This document shows, piece after piece, positions 9,073 to 15,817 of a stretch of DNA of 64,000 bases. The notes under the pieces are model-generated. The model saw nothing but the letters and a program-made list of their open reading frames with translations, was not told the origin of the DNA and did not search any database. Origin of the DNA: CAYRFE01 sp964423645 [NCBI: uncultured bacterium] (GTDB lineage Bacteria; Macinerneyibacteriota; Macinerneyibacteria; Macinerneyibacteriales); the NCBI GenBank assembly GCA_964423645.1, contig CAYRFE010000003.1:1-64000 (forward strand), in the 5' to 3' direction. Each line of letters starts with the position of its first letter. Position 1 is the first letter of the stretch. The translations under genes were made by a program, and so were the position numbers.

Positions 9073-9097
9073 AGGTGTGTACTATGGTAGTATACAC
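9073..9097 (+). promoter_or_regulatory. Hairpin in the leader of ywbE
   Basis: GGTGTGTACTA and TAGTATACACC pair (one G-U) around a three-base loop, right after a GGAGG sequence and over an ATG at 9084. It has no T-tract, so it is not an obvious terminator. It could mask a ribosome-binding site. Confidence 0.4.
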
Positions 9098-9120
9098 CCC
9101 GATAAACGAAAAGAGAGAAT

Positions 9121-9312
9121 ATGGACGGCACCAAACGCGCAGATATCAAACCGGGCATCACGGTTGAGATCGTTGAAAAACAGAATCAAATAAGCGGCAA
9201 ACTCACCACAGGTATCGTAAAAGATATTCTTACCAATTCACCCAACCATCCCCACGGCATTAAAGTTCGACTTGAGGACGGCAAAGTGGGAAGAGTGAAA
9301 ACGATTCTGTGA
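9121..9312 (+). CDS. ywbE: YwbE-family small protein (DUF2196)
   Basis: A 63-residue basic protein with the full family pattern: an N-terminal RADIKPGITVEIVEKQNQ, GIVKDILTNSPNHPHGIKV and a C-terminal GRVKTIL. The family is widespread and of unknown function; its short beta-rich sequence resembles small RNA- or ribosome-associated proteins, but that is only inference. The upstream leader contains a hairpin and an overlapping 27-codon frame starting at 9084 with a better ribosome-binding site. Confidence 0.85.
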   Translation: MDGTKRADIKPGITVEIVEKQNQISGKLTTGIVKDILTNSPNHPHGIKVRLEDGKVGRVKTIL

Positions 9313-9360
9313 ACTCACTCATTAACAAAAGATAAATTTTCGCACCATTAACACTATTCA

Positions 9361-9450
9361 ATTTGTGCCATCCCCAAACCCCTTCCACGAGTTTGGAAGG
9401 GGCTTCAATTTCTTTTAACGGGGACTTCGTCCCCGCACCCCTTAAAATTA
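9361..9450 (-). repeat. Hairpin repeat copy R3 (modules C and B)
   Basis: In the inverted orientation relative to R1: GTGCCATCCCCAAA, then CCCCTTCC/GGAAGGGG, then CGGGGAC/GTCCCCG and GCACCCC. The C stem differs from R1 at paired positions on both arms. Its second half is the start of the 214-bp direct repeat. Confidence 0.75.
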
Positions 9451-9629
9451 ATGAGTAAAAGCGGCATTAAAAAATCAGCGTGAAACATTTCAAACATTTT
9501 TTCGTTAAAAAACAAATACTGTCTGAGCGTAGCGAGTTTATTTGTTTAAGAAAAAATGTGCAGAAATGTAGATGATTTTTTACAGCCTTGACTTTTTTGT
9601 TACTTTTTGTGTCAAGACAAAAAGTAAGG
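9416..9629 (+). repeat. 214-bp perfect direct repeat, left copy
   Basis: Identical base for base to 14745-14958. It starts at TAACGGGGACTTCG and ends with the hairpin TTACTTTTTGT/ACAAAAAGTAA plus GG. The hairpin-repeat sequence immediately to the left differs between the two copies, so the identity begins sharply. It contains no gene; apparent reading frames in it are low-complexity. Confidence 0.92.
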
Positions 9630-9643
9630 CAGACATTAAAAGT

Positions 9644-9770
9644 TGTGCCATCACCCAACCCCTTCCGCATCTCGGTACGATTGCTTGCGCAATCACTCGA
9701 TGACCGTCGGAAGGGGCTTGCAGTTTTGTATAACGGGGACTTCGTCCCCGCACCCCTTAAAAACTGTAAG
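9644..9770 (-). repeat. Hairpin repeat copy R4, with a branched loop
   Basis: GTGCCATCACCCAA, then CCCCTTCC ... GGAAGGGG enclosing a nested hairpin (GATTGC/GCAATC flanked by CTCGG and CGATGACCG), then CGGGGAC/GTCCCCG and GCACCCC. The same branched form occurs in R8 at 60043-60155. Confidence 0.75.
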
Positions 9771-9897
9771 TAATAGAAAATACTATAAACGACATTAAGT
9801 AATCAGTAAGAAAAGACAATAAAATAATTTAGCTCCCCCCTCGCGATTATGTGTTTCCCCTTCTTTGCAAAAAGAGTGGGAAGGGTAAAGAATATTC

Positions 9898-9940
9898 TTG
9901 AAATACTCCCGTAACTATGATATTATCGTAGTTACAGGAG
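9898..9940 (+). promoter_or_regulatory. abiE promoter with overlapping palindromic operator
   Basis: TTGAAA (9898-9903), a 17-bp spacer and TATTAT (9921-9926). A 35-bp near-perfect palindrome at 9906-9940 (arms CTCC, GTAACTAT and the matching TAGTTAC, GGAG; one mismatch pair in the long arm, one next to CTCC) covers spacer, -10 box, start point and the ribosome-binding site. AbiEi-type antitoxins are known to repress their own operon through inverted repeats. Confidence 0.75.
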
Positions 9941-9948
9941 ATATAAAA

Positions 9949-10545
9949 ATGAAAATATCAGATTACTATACCCACATGACTATTATGGAATCATTGAAAG
10001 ATTACGCATCTCCCGATGCAAAGCTTACGACAATGATTCAATCAGGTGAAGTCATCCGCATCCGACGAGGATTATATCTCAGCGGCAACTCAGCTTCCTT
10101 TTCACTCAAAACGCTTGCAAATATGATTTACGGACCATCATATATATCGTTTGAATATGCTTTATCTTATTACAACCTTATCCCCGAGCGAGTCTCACTC
10201 GTCACATCTGCATCCTTTCGTAAAAACAAGTCACGCAATTACAACACACCGGTAGGTAATTTTCTTTATCGCTCGATCTCAGAACACGCATTTGCCTATG
10301 AAGTGCAATTGCTATATGATAATGAGCACCCTTTTTTGATGGCAACCCCTGAAAAAGCACTTTGCGATACGCTTTCTAAGTTCTCTTTTTCCGACCAAAA
10401 AGAACTTGTTGATTTTCTTTTTCAACACATGCGAATTGACGAAGAAGAATTATACACGATCGATGCGCAAACAGTTGATTTCCTCGCACCGCTATACTCA
10501 TCAAAGTCGGTGGGGCAATTTGCCGAGTATTTAAAAAGGACGTGA
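9949..10545 (+). CDS. AbiEi-like type IV antitoxin
   Basis: A 198-residue protein with an N-terminal winged-helix region that includes IQSGEVIRIRRGLYL, the standard AbiEi_4 N-terminal signature. It continues with YGPSYISFEYALSYYNLIPE and TPEKALCDTL, both typical of the family. The family represses its own promoter and neutralises the AbiEii nucleotidyltransferase without direct binding. The start at 9949 follows GGAG at a good distance, which lies inside the operator palindrome. It ends four bases before the toxin start, forming a two-gene operon. Confidence 0.88.
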   Translation: MKISDYYTHMTIMESLKDYASPDAKLTTMIQSGEVIRIRRGLYLSGNSASFSLKTLANMIYGPSYISFEYALSYYNLIPERVSLVTSASFRKNKSRNYNTPVGNFLYRSISEHAFAYEVQLLYDNEHPFLMATPEKALCDTLSKFSFSDQKELVDFLFQHMRIDEEELYTIDAQTVDFLAPLYSSKSVGQFAEYLKRT

Positions 10546-10549
10546 CATC

Positions 10550-11419
10550 ATGCATTCTGTAGTGCAAACCATGCTTGAAAAATATACACTCGTCACCACC
10601 GATGACCATCGCAACGCTTTAAAAGAAATTATTCAAGAGATAGCACTTCTTGGATTGTATCGCGCAGGGTTCTTTACTCATGCAGCGTTTTACGGCGGGA
10701 CTTCGTTGCGGATATTTTACGGACTGGATCGTTTTTCCGAGGATCTTGACTTTTCTCTTTTACAACCTGATACAAGTTTTTCTTTACGACCGTATTGCAA
10801 AGCGGTGCAGGACGAGTTGGCTGCATTCGGGTTTGTGTCTACGGTCACCGCAAAGGAGAAACAAACATTGTCACAGATCGAGTCCGCGTTTATAAAAACC
10901 AATACACTGACAACTGTTCTTCAGATTCAATCTATAACACCCGCACCGTTTGACATCTCTCCCAATGAAGTACTCAAAATCAAACTTGAAGTGGATACCG
11001 ACCCGCCACCGTATGCGGAGTATGAGATAAAATATACGCTTTTGCCGATACCTTTTGCCGTGCGTGTTTTTTCACAGCCCTGCCTTTTTGCGGGCAAACT
11101 ACATGCCTTACTGTGCCGTAATTGGAAAAACCGCGTAAAAGGCCGAGATCTCTATGATTTTGTGTGGTACTTGAGTCACAATATACCTGTTCACTTGCAA
11201 CACCTTCAGGCGCGGATGCAGCAAACCGGCCACTTCCCCGCAGATGAAACTCTCGATAAGACAACATTGCATCGTATGCTCGAAGAATACTTTTCGCGAA
11301 TTGATCATACACAAGCGAAACAGGACATACGCCCTTTTATCAATGACCCGATCGCGATAGAGGTGTGGAACGCTGATTTTTTTAATTCGATAACGAGAGA
11401 TAAATTAAAATCTATTTAA
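10550..11419 (+). CDS. AbiEii-like nucleotidyltransferase toxin
   Basis: A 289-residue DUF1814/AbiEii protein. The nucleotidyltransferase signature GGTSLRIFYGLDRFSEDLDFSL (about 49-70, read with its two parts) includes the GG-S loop and the DLD metal-binding pair (Asp65, Asp67). Further family elements are LFAGKLHALLCR and NRVKGRDLYDFVWYL. Such toxins add nucleotides to tRNA or similar targets and can cause abortive phage defence when the antitoxin fails. All catalytic residues look intact. Partner: the antitoxin gene just upstream. Confidence 0.9.
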   Translation: MHSVVQTMLEKYTLVTTDDHRNALKEIIQEIALLGLYRAGFFTHAAFYGGTSLRIFYGLDRFSEDLDFSLLQPDTSFSLRPYCKAVQDELAAFGFVSTVTAKEKQTLSQIESAFIKTNTLTTVLQIQSITPAPFDISPNEVLKIKLEVDTDPPPYAEYEIKYTLLPIPFAVRVFSQPCLFAGKLHALLCRNWKNRVKGRDLYDFVWYLSHNIPVHLQHLQARMQQTGHFPADETLDKTTLHRMLEEYFSRIDHTQAKQDIRPFINDPIAIEVWNADFFNSITRDKLKSI

Positions 11420-11427
11420 GCAGACCA

Positions 11428-11452
11428 TTATCTTGAAAAAGATAAGATGAAT
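11428..11452 (+). terminator. Weak terminator-like hairpin after abiEii
   Basis: TTATCTT and AAGATAA pair around a GAAA loop. An ATTTTT tract follows a few bases later. The stem is short and AT-rich. Confidence 0.4.
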
Positions 11453-12031
11453 TTTTCATTTGTCTTAATAAAATGTTACGATAACTGAGATTAAATACGT
11501 GTGTTTCGGTTTTGTCATATTATTTTTACTCAACATAATGACCGTTATGAGACACAAACAAGGGCAAAATTTTAACCGTAATCTAATCGATAAATAATAA
11601 TTGCGTTTTGTGTTACATTGATGAAGTAGAATATAATGCTATAGTATTACGTGGTTTATGAGTATTTATGTTGACAAGGATATGAAATTGTGTATTGTGC
11701 TGGGAGAAAAAGCCATAGATGTTATAATTTGTTTAGTAGTTTGTTGTTGTTAGATTTAAAAAGGAGAAGGTAATGAATGGGATCGGGCTCATAAAGGCCA
11801 TAAGACCATCTTGTCTTTGTGTGAAAAAGAACTGCCAGTATTTGTATTTTTACTCATTGCGTTGCGCTTTGAAATAATGCTTTCTACATGAAGGATTAGT
11901 TATTAAGAATGAGGAATAGGCTGATATTCAAAACTTTAATAGAGGGGGAGACTTTTATGGCCTCTAGTATTTTAATCAATATTAACGGTATTAATGAGGG
12001 GAAGCTATGTGAGCAATATCGGATAAATATC
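11453..12031 (+). other. AT-rich gap before the WG-repeat gene
   Basis: About 580 bp of low GC with no long reading frame. It holds a possible promoter, TTGACA (11671-11676), 16 bp and TATTGT (11693-11698). A 34-codon frame at 11773-11877 follows a strong AAGGAGAAGG site. Close to the end are an SD-preceded ATG at 11957 and a start-stop ATGTGA at 12007. Confidence 0.5.
11773..11877 (+). CDS. Possible 34-residue small protein
   Basis: An ATG follows AAGGAGAAGGTA at ideal spacing and opens a 34-residue frame with a Cys-rich centre (PSCLCVKKNCQ) and an aromatic tail. It resembles no family I know. Support is only the ribosome-binding site and the promoter-like pair about 75 bp upstream; chance cannot be excluded. 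Confidence 0.3.
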   Translation: MNGIGLIKAIRPSCLCVKKNCQYLYFYSLRCALK

Positions 12032-14005
12032 ATGAAAAAAACAAACTTATTGTATTGTATTATTTTTTCTATGCTATGGATAATGATTTTTCTGAGCCCA
12101 TTAGAAGCTGATGTGATTAACAAAAAATCGGTTTCAATCTACCATGATGAGAATATTCTGTTCATGTCAAATGGCTGGAATGAGATTGTAATACATGATT
12201 TTACTAAAAATATTTCTTCATTATTGACATTACCTTTTATCGACATTGATGTTAAAAGACTTGATGTTGGGTCTTACGTTATTGTATGTAAAAATAGTGA
12301 CGAAGTGAAATTTTATTCATTAGATGTAAAAAATAATATTTTCAACCCCCTTTGTAGCATTAAAGGTGAATTACAATGCTTTGATATGGTGGATATTTAT
12401 AAGATTTACTATATGAACCAATATTCCGAGTTAGTATGTTACGACATTAAGAAAATGAAAAAAATAATTATTTCTAAATTAGGCCAAGTTTTTGATATTC
12501 ATTGGTATAATGAATTTTTGTATGTAATATTTACTAATGGAGTTGTTCATGTTTATAATAAAGAGTTGAATAAAAAAGACACGTTCAGGTTAAATATGTT
12601 TGATGAAAATATTGCATTAGTAGTATGGGGAGAGAAAGGAGTAATACAGTATCAATCAAAAGGAAAAATGAGTCGCTTATATGATATTAAAAATCAGCAA
12701 CTAGTTAATCGGCTCGATGGACACTATGGTTCTCCTTTTGCCTTTTTTGAAAATACTATCAGTTACAGTGGCGATACTCAACGAGTTTCTGTTTTTACAA
12801 AAAGAGGTTCGAGGGTAACGGTTGTAGATTTAGGAGAGTATAAATTTGCTCCTATTGAAGTCTACGAGAATAAGCTTATTATCAATAATAATGGAACCTA
12901 TGTTTTAAATCTTGCTAATAATACTAAACTTAAAATGAATTCATTTTATAGATTAGGAAAATTTAATGTGGAAATATTAGTTAACGATATTCGGAAAGAA
13001 TATTTCGATATTTCTGCCAATATAGAGATTGACGAAATGAAAGTATTTCAATTGCCTTCGTCATTTTATGCTTTATTAGCAAATTTTTTTAAAAACAAGG
13101 ATAAAATAAATAAAGATGAACTTTTAACAAGTGATTTCTATCTTATGATTGATAAGAATTTGAATAAAATATACCTTAATACAAGCGATTACTATATCAT
13201 GCCTAATTCCGGGTACAGGAATAATCCAAATAATTATATACTTAGCAATGGTATGTTTGTTGCAGTTAATCCCGATTCGGATCTCTGGGGATTTGTTACT
13301 AAAAAAGGTGAGCCTGGGATTGGTTTTAAGTATAATTTTGCTCTTCCTTTTTCTGAAGGGTTGGCAGTTGTTGTGAGAAATAATATTTTCTCATTTATTG
13401 ATATAAATGAGAATTTAATACTTTCTGGCTACACTTTTGCAACTTCGTTTAAAGAAGGGTTAGCATTTGTTGAAAAAGATATGGTTAGGGGATATATTAA
13501 TAAAAAAGGGGATTTTGTTTTTTTATGTGAAGAACCTGGAACAGGGTTTTCAGATGGACTGTGTCTTCTTTATAATTCCGAATATATTGATGTTCATGGT
13601 AAAATTATCTATGACCTTAACCGTATGGATTTAAGGGGAAAAAGTTTTCATGATGGATTCGCACCAGTTCAAAATAATGAAGGGAAATGGGGATACATAG
13701 ATAGGAACTTTCAAGTTGTAATTTCCTTCATTTACGATGACGCCGAGCCTTTTTATAATGGGCATGCAGCTGTTAAAATTGATGGTAAATGGGGCTATAT
13801 TAATGAAGAAAATAAATTAATAATCAAACCACTGTATGATGTTGTAACGTCATATAATTCTGGCTATGCTGTCGGAATAATGTCTTATGTAGTTGAGAAC
13901 GGGGGGCAATATTTCACAAGTGATATTTACTATTGTGACACTATAATTGGAAAATATAATAATAAATTGGGGCAATTTAGTGAAGGAGTTTTCTTAGTAT
14001 GGTAA
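12032..14005 (+). CDS. Secreted WG-repeat protein
   Basis: A 657-residue protein beginning with a classical signal peptide (MKKTNLLYC ... SPLEA). The first 330 residues look like beta-propeller strands. The C-terminal third has WG repeats: LWGFVTKKGEPGIGF, KWGYIDRNFQVVISFIYDD and KWGYINEENKLIIKPLYDV, with the usual EGLAVV and GHAAVKI strands between. WG proteins are often surface or secreted, with unknown targets. The start at 12032 is chosen for the signal peptide; an in-frame ATG at 11957 has a better ribosome-binding site and would add 25 residues. GC is near 32%, far below neighbours, suggesting transfer. Confidence 0.82.
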   Translation: MKKTNLLYCIIFSMLWIMIFLSPLEADVINKKSVSIYHDENILFMSNGWNEIVIHDFTKNISSLLTLPFIDIDVKRLDVGSYVIVCKNSDEVKFYSLDVKNNIFNPLCSIKGELQCFDMVDIYKIYYMNQYSELVCYDIKKMKKIIISKLGQVFDIHWYNEFLYVIFTNGVVHVYNKELNKKDTFRLNMFDENIALVVWGEKGVIQYQSKGKMSRLYDIKNQQLVNRLDGHYGSPFAFFENTISYSGDTQRVSVFTKRGSRVTVVDLGEYKFAPIEVYENKLIINNNGTYVLNLANNTKLKMNSFYRLGKFNVEILVNDIRKEYFDISANIEIDEMKVFQLPSSFYALLANFFKNKDKINKDELLTSDFYLMIDKNLNKIYLNTSDYYIMPNSGYRNNPNNYILSNGMFVAVNPDSDLWGFVTKKGEPGIGFKYNFALPFSEGLAVVVRNNIFSFIDINENLILSGYTFATSFKEGLAFVEKDMVRGYINKKGDFVFLCEEPGTGFSDGLCLLYNSEYIDVHGKIIYDLNRMDLRGKSFHDGFAPVQNNEGKWGYIDRNFQVVISFIYDDAEPFYNGHAAVKIDGKWGYINEENKLIIKPLYDVVTSYNSGYAVGIMSYVVENGGQYFTSDIYYCDTIIGKYNNKLGQFSEGVFLVW

Positions 14006-14478
14006 AATTATGGATGTTATTGGGTTTTGTGTTTATTGTATGTTTTAAAATACATCCAATATTTTTAAAAAATGTGCCTATTGAGTGTGAGCAGCCTGAT
14101 GGTGAAAAATTAATACTTTATTTCACTGGTGATAAAGAAGCAAGATTACTTCATGATAATGACATGAATTTGGTTGTTAAAATCAATAATACGATGCAAT
14201 ACTCTTACATCACTTCAAATAACAAACTTGTTCCTGTTACGAAAAGAGCTTCAACAACAAAAAAGACATTATTTAAAAAATATTATGAGGAGCTCGATAT
14301 TGAGAAAGAAAAAAAATATAGAATTAACCAGGGGTATATAGAAATTCCTTCTGAAACCATAATTAAAGGGGATTATATTCATAATTTAATTGTATTTATA
14401 CGATTTCCAACAAATTCTTTAGAATCTTTATATAGTAAAAAATTTACAAAGAAGACTTATCAACAGAGGTATCCATAA
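13999..14478 (+). pseudogene. Truncated M6-type metalloprotease: prodomain only
   Basis: A 159-residue product with a signal peptide, then NVPIECEQPDGEKLILYFTG and LLHDNDMNLVV. This is close to the propeptide start of secreted M6-family metalloproteases, which usually read VP(I/V)..QPDG...GDE...LHD..GY. It ends just after HNLIVFIRFP, where the catalytic domain normally begins. No HExxH motif follows in any frame before the repeat at 14695. It overlaps the WG gene by seven bases. It is either a decayed gene or a free-standing prodomain-like protein; I favour decay. Confidence 0.6.
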
Positions 14479-14694
14479 AGGTTGAAGGGGTTTACCAAAT
14501 GGTACAATTTAATTTACTTTTAAATGATTCTTCTTACGTACAAGAAAGCAATTCACAAAATAAATACATAACATTTAAAACTATATGAGATAATCTTAAT
14601 GCTGTTGTCTCAGAAAAACGCCAGCCATATTTTGCATATAATAATTTTCTTATTCAAGATAGAAAGTCATGAACAACTATACTTTAATTTTGTG
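14479..14694. other. Decayed AT-rich spacer
   Basis: There is no start codon with a ribosome-binding site. One frame remains open for about 35 codons after the preceding stop (reading GVYQMVQFNLLLND), possibly a shifted remnant of the same protein. I see no terminator. Confidence 0.35.
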
Positions 14695-14780
14695 CTCTCC
14701 CCAAACCCCTCTCGTTGAAATCGAGAGGGGCTTAATTATTTATATAACGGGGACTTCGTCCCCGCACCCCTTAAAATTAA
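14695..14780 (-). repeat. Hairpin repeat copy R5
   Basis: GTGCTCTCCCCAAA, then CCCCTCTCG/CGAGAGGGG, CGGGGAC/GTCCCCG and GCACCCC. The C stem pairs perfectly but differs from every other copy in the window. The right half is shared with the 214-bp direct repeat. Confidence 0.75.
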
Positions 14781-14958
14781 TGAGTAAAAGCGGCATTAAA
14801 AAATCAGCGTGAAACATTTCAAACATTTTTTCGTTAAAAAACAAATACTGTCTGAGCGTAGCGAGTTTATTTGTTTAAGAAAAAATGTGCAGAAATGTAG
14901 ATGATTTTTTACAGCCTTGACTTTTTTGTTACTTTTTGTGTCAAGACAAAAAGTAAGG
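14745..14958 (+). repeat. 214-bp perfect direct repeat, right copy
   Basis: Identical to 9416-9629. Together the two copies bracket repeat R4, the AbiE pair, the WG-repeat gene and the M6 relic. Homologous recombination between them would delete 5329 bp. Confidence 0.92.
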
Positions 14959-15028
14959 TAGGATTTCTCTCAAGAATATGAATTAGCATACTGCAAGTTA
15001 CGGAGTATCAAAAAAAACACAAAAATCG

Positions 15029-15115
15029 TTATGGCAAAAGACTCTTTCTAATAAGTCCGGCAAACTCTGCTTCTTTTCTGCGTTGGTCATCATGTTCGGT
15101 GTTGTAATATTTCAT
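15029..15115 (-). pseudogene. Small frame after the miaB relic
   Basis: A 28-residue frame starting MKYYNTEHDDQRRKEAEF, whose ATG overlaps the TGA of the miaB relic as ATGA, the same coupling the intact miaB shows with its own downstream gene. It ends early and is probably the 5' end of a lost gene. The QRRKEAEF stretch is reminiscent of some toxin families, but too short to assign. Confidence 0.4.
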
Positions 15116-15192
15116 ACTTTATAATTGAATTCTGATAGTGAACCAAACAACGTCCATCCTTCCGCCTTCTCGATCTTTACAGTGACGAGTTA
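15112..15192 (-). pseudogene. Relic of a second miaB 3' end
   Basis: The minus strand reads VTVKIEKAEGWTLFG, exactly the residues near the end of intact MiaB (coded at about 15855-15905). The two DNA copies differ at seven of these codons, all at the third base, so the relic comes from a related but separate miaB that was under selection. It then reads SLSEFNYKV and stops. The upstream miaB sequence is missing. This marks a recombination or integration junction. Confidence 0.8.
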
Positions 15193-15247
15193 AAGGACGA
15201 AGCTATTTTTAACCTTGATCTCTCTCACAATACGATGCTGAAACCAT

Positions 15248-15817
15248 CTATAACTCAGAATTAAGAACGAAAAGCATATTAAGACAATTTAATTTGTCAA
15301 AATTGGTAATTGATACCCTCATTGATTGGGTTACTACGTCATAACTATTTACAATTTTTGTTATTTTCCAATATATATGACCGTACTGGTCAACAATAAT
15401 TCCGAGCCAATCACCAATATAATATGCTTCTCCGCTCTTAATTTTAATTTTCAGAGCATATTCTGATATGTCTTTTTCTCCAACCAAATCATATGCTAAG
15501 TTATCCTTTTTAATAAATAAAACCTTTTTAAAAAGATATGAACCGGGGGTGATTTGTATAATAACTCTACCGCTATCATCAGTTGAAAATTTAATATTTT
15601 CAAGTTTTTTTGAATCTACGTTTTCAAGCTGTAAAGCAAATGTATGCGAATATTGTGAAGATAATGAGTATAATCGACCATAAATATACGCACTCTCTTG
15701 AGAAACCGGCTTATTCGTCTTAATAAGATTTGTAGAAAAATTTACACCACATCCATAAAATAATATTAAAACAAAACACAACAAGACATTTTTCGATTTT
15801 CGAGTATTAATTTTCAT
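15248..15817 (-). CDS. Lipoprotein of unknown function
   Basis: A 189-residue lipoprotein with lipobox FYGC (Cys23). The rest is predicted beta-rich (AYIYGRLYSLSSQYSHTFALQL, VIIQITPGSYLFKKVLFI, GEAYYIGDWLGIIVD), a pattern like small carboxypeptidase-regulatory or PEGA-type folds, but no family is certain. Its ATG overlaps the miaB stop as ATGA. It is more AT-rich than miaB and lies between miaB and the miaB relic, so it may have arrived with the event that produced the duplication. Confidence 0.65.
   Translation of the reverse strand: MKINTRKSKNVLLCFVLILFYGCGVNFSTNLIKTNKPVSQESAYIYGRLYSLSSQYSHTFALQLENVDSKKLENIKFSTDDSGRVIIQITPGSYLFKKVLFIKKDNLAYDLVGEKDISEYALKIKIKSGEAYYIGDWLGIIVDQYGHIYWKITKIVNSYDVVTQSMRVSITNFDKLNCLNMLFVLNSEL

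Noticed and set aside
9467-9773. Two open frames on opposite strands within the 214-bp repeat and R4
   Set aside because: They run through hairpins and A/T runs, have no ribosome-binding site and the shared part is repeated at 14783-14958; no real protein pattern.
9630-14744. Prophage or integrative element
   Set aside because: No integrase, transposase, structural or replication gene; only repeats at both ends and a defence-type gene pair.
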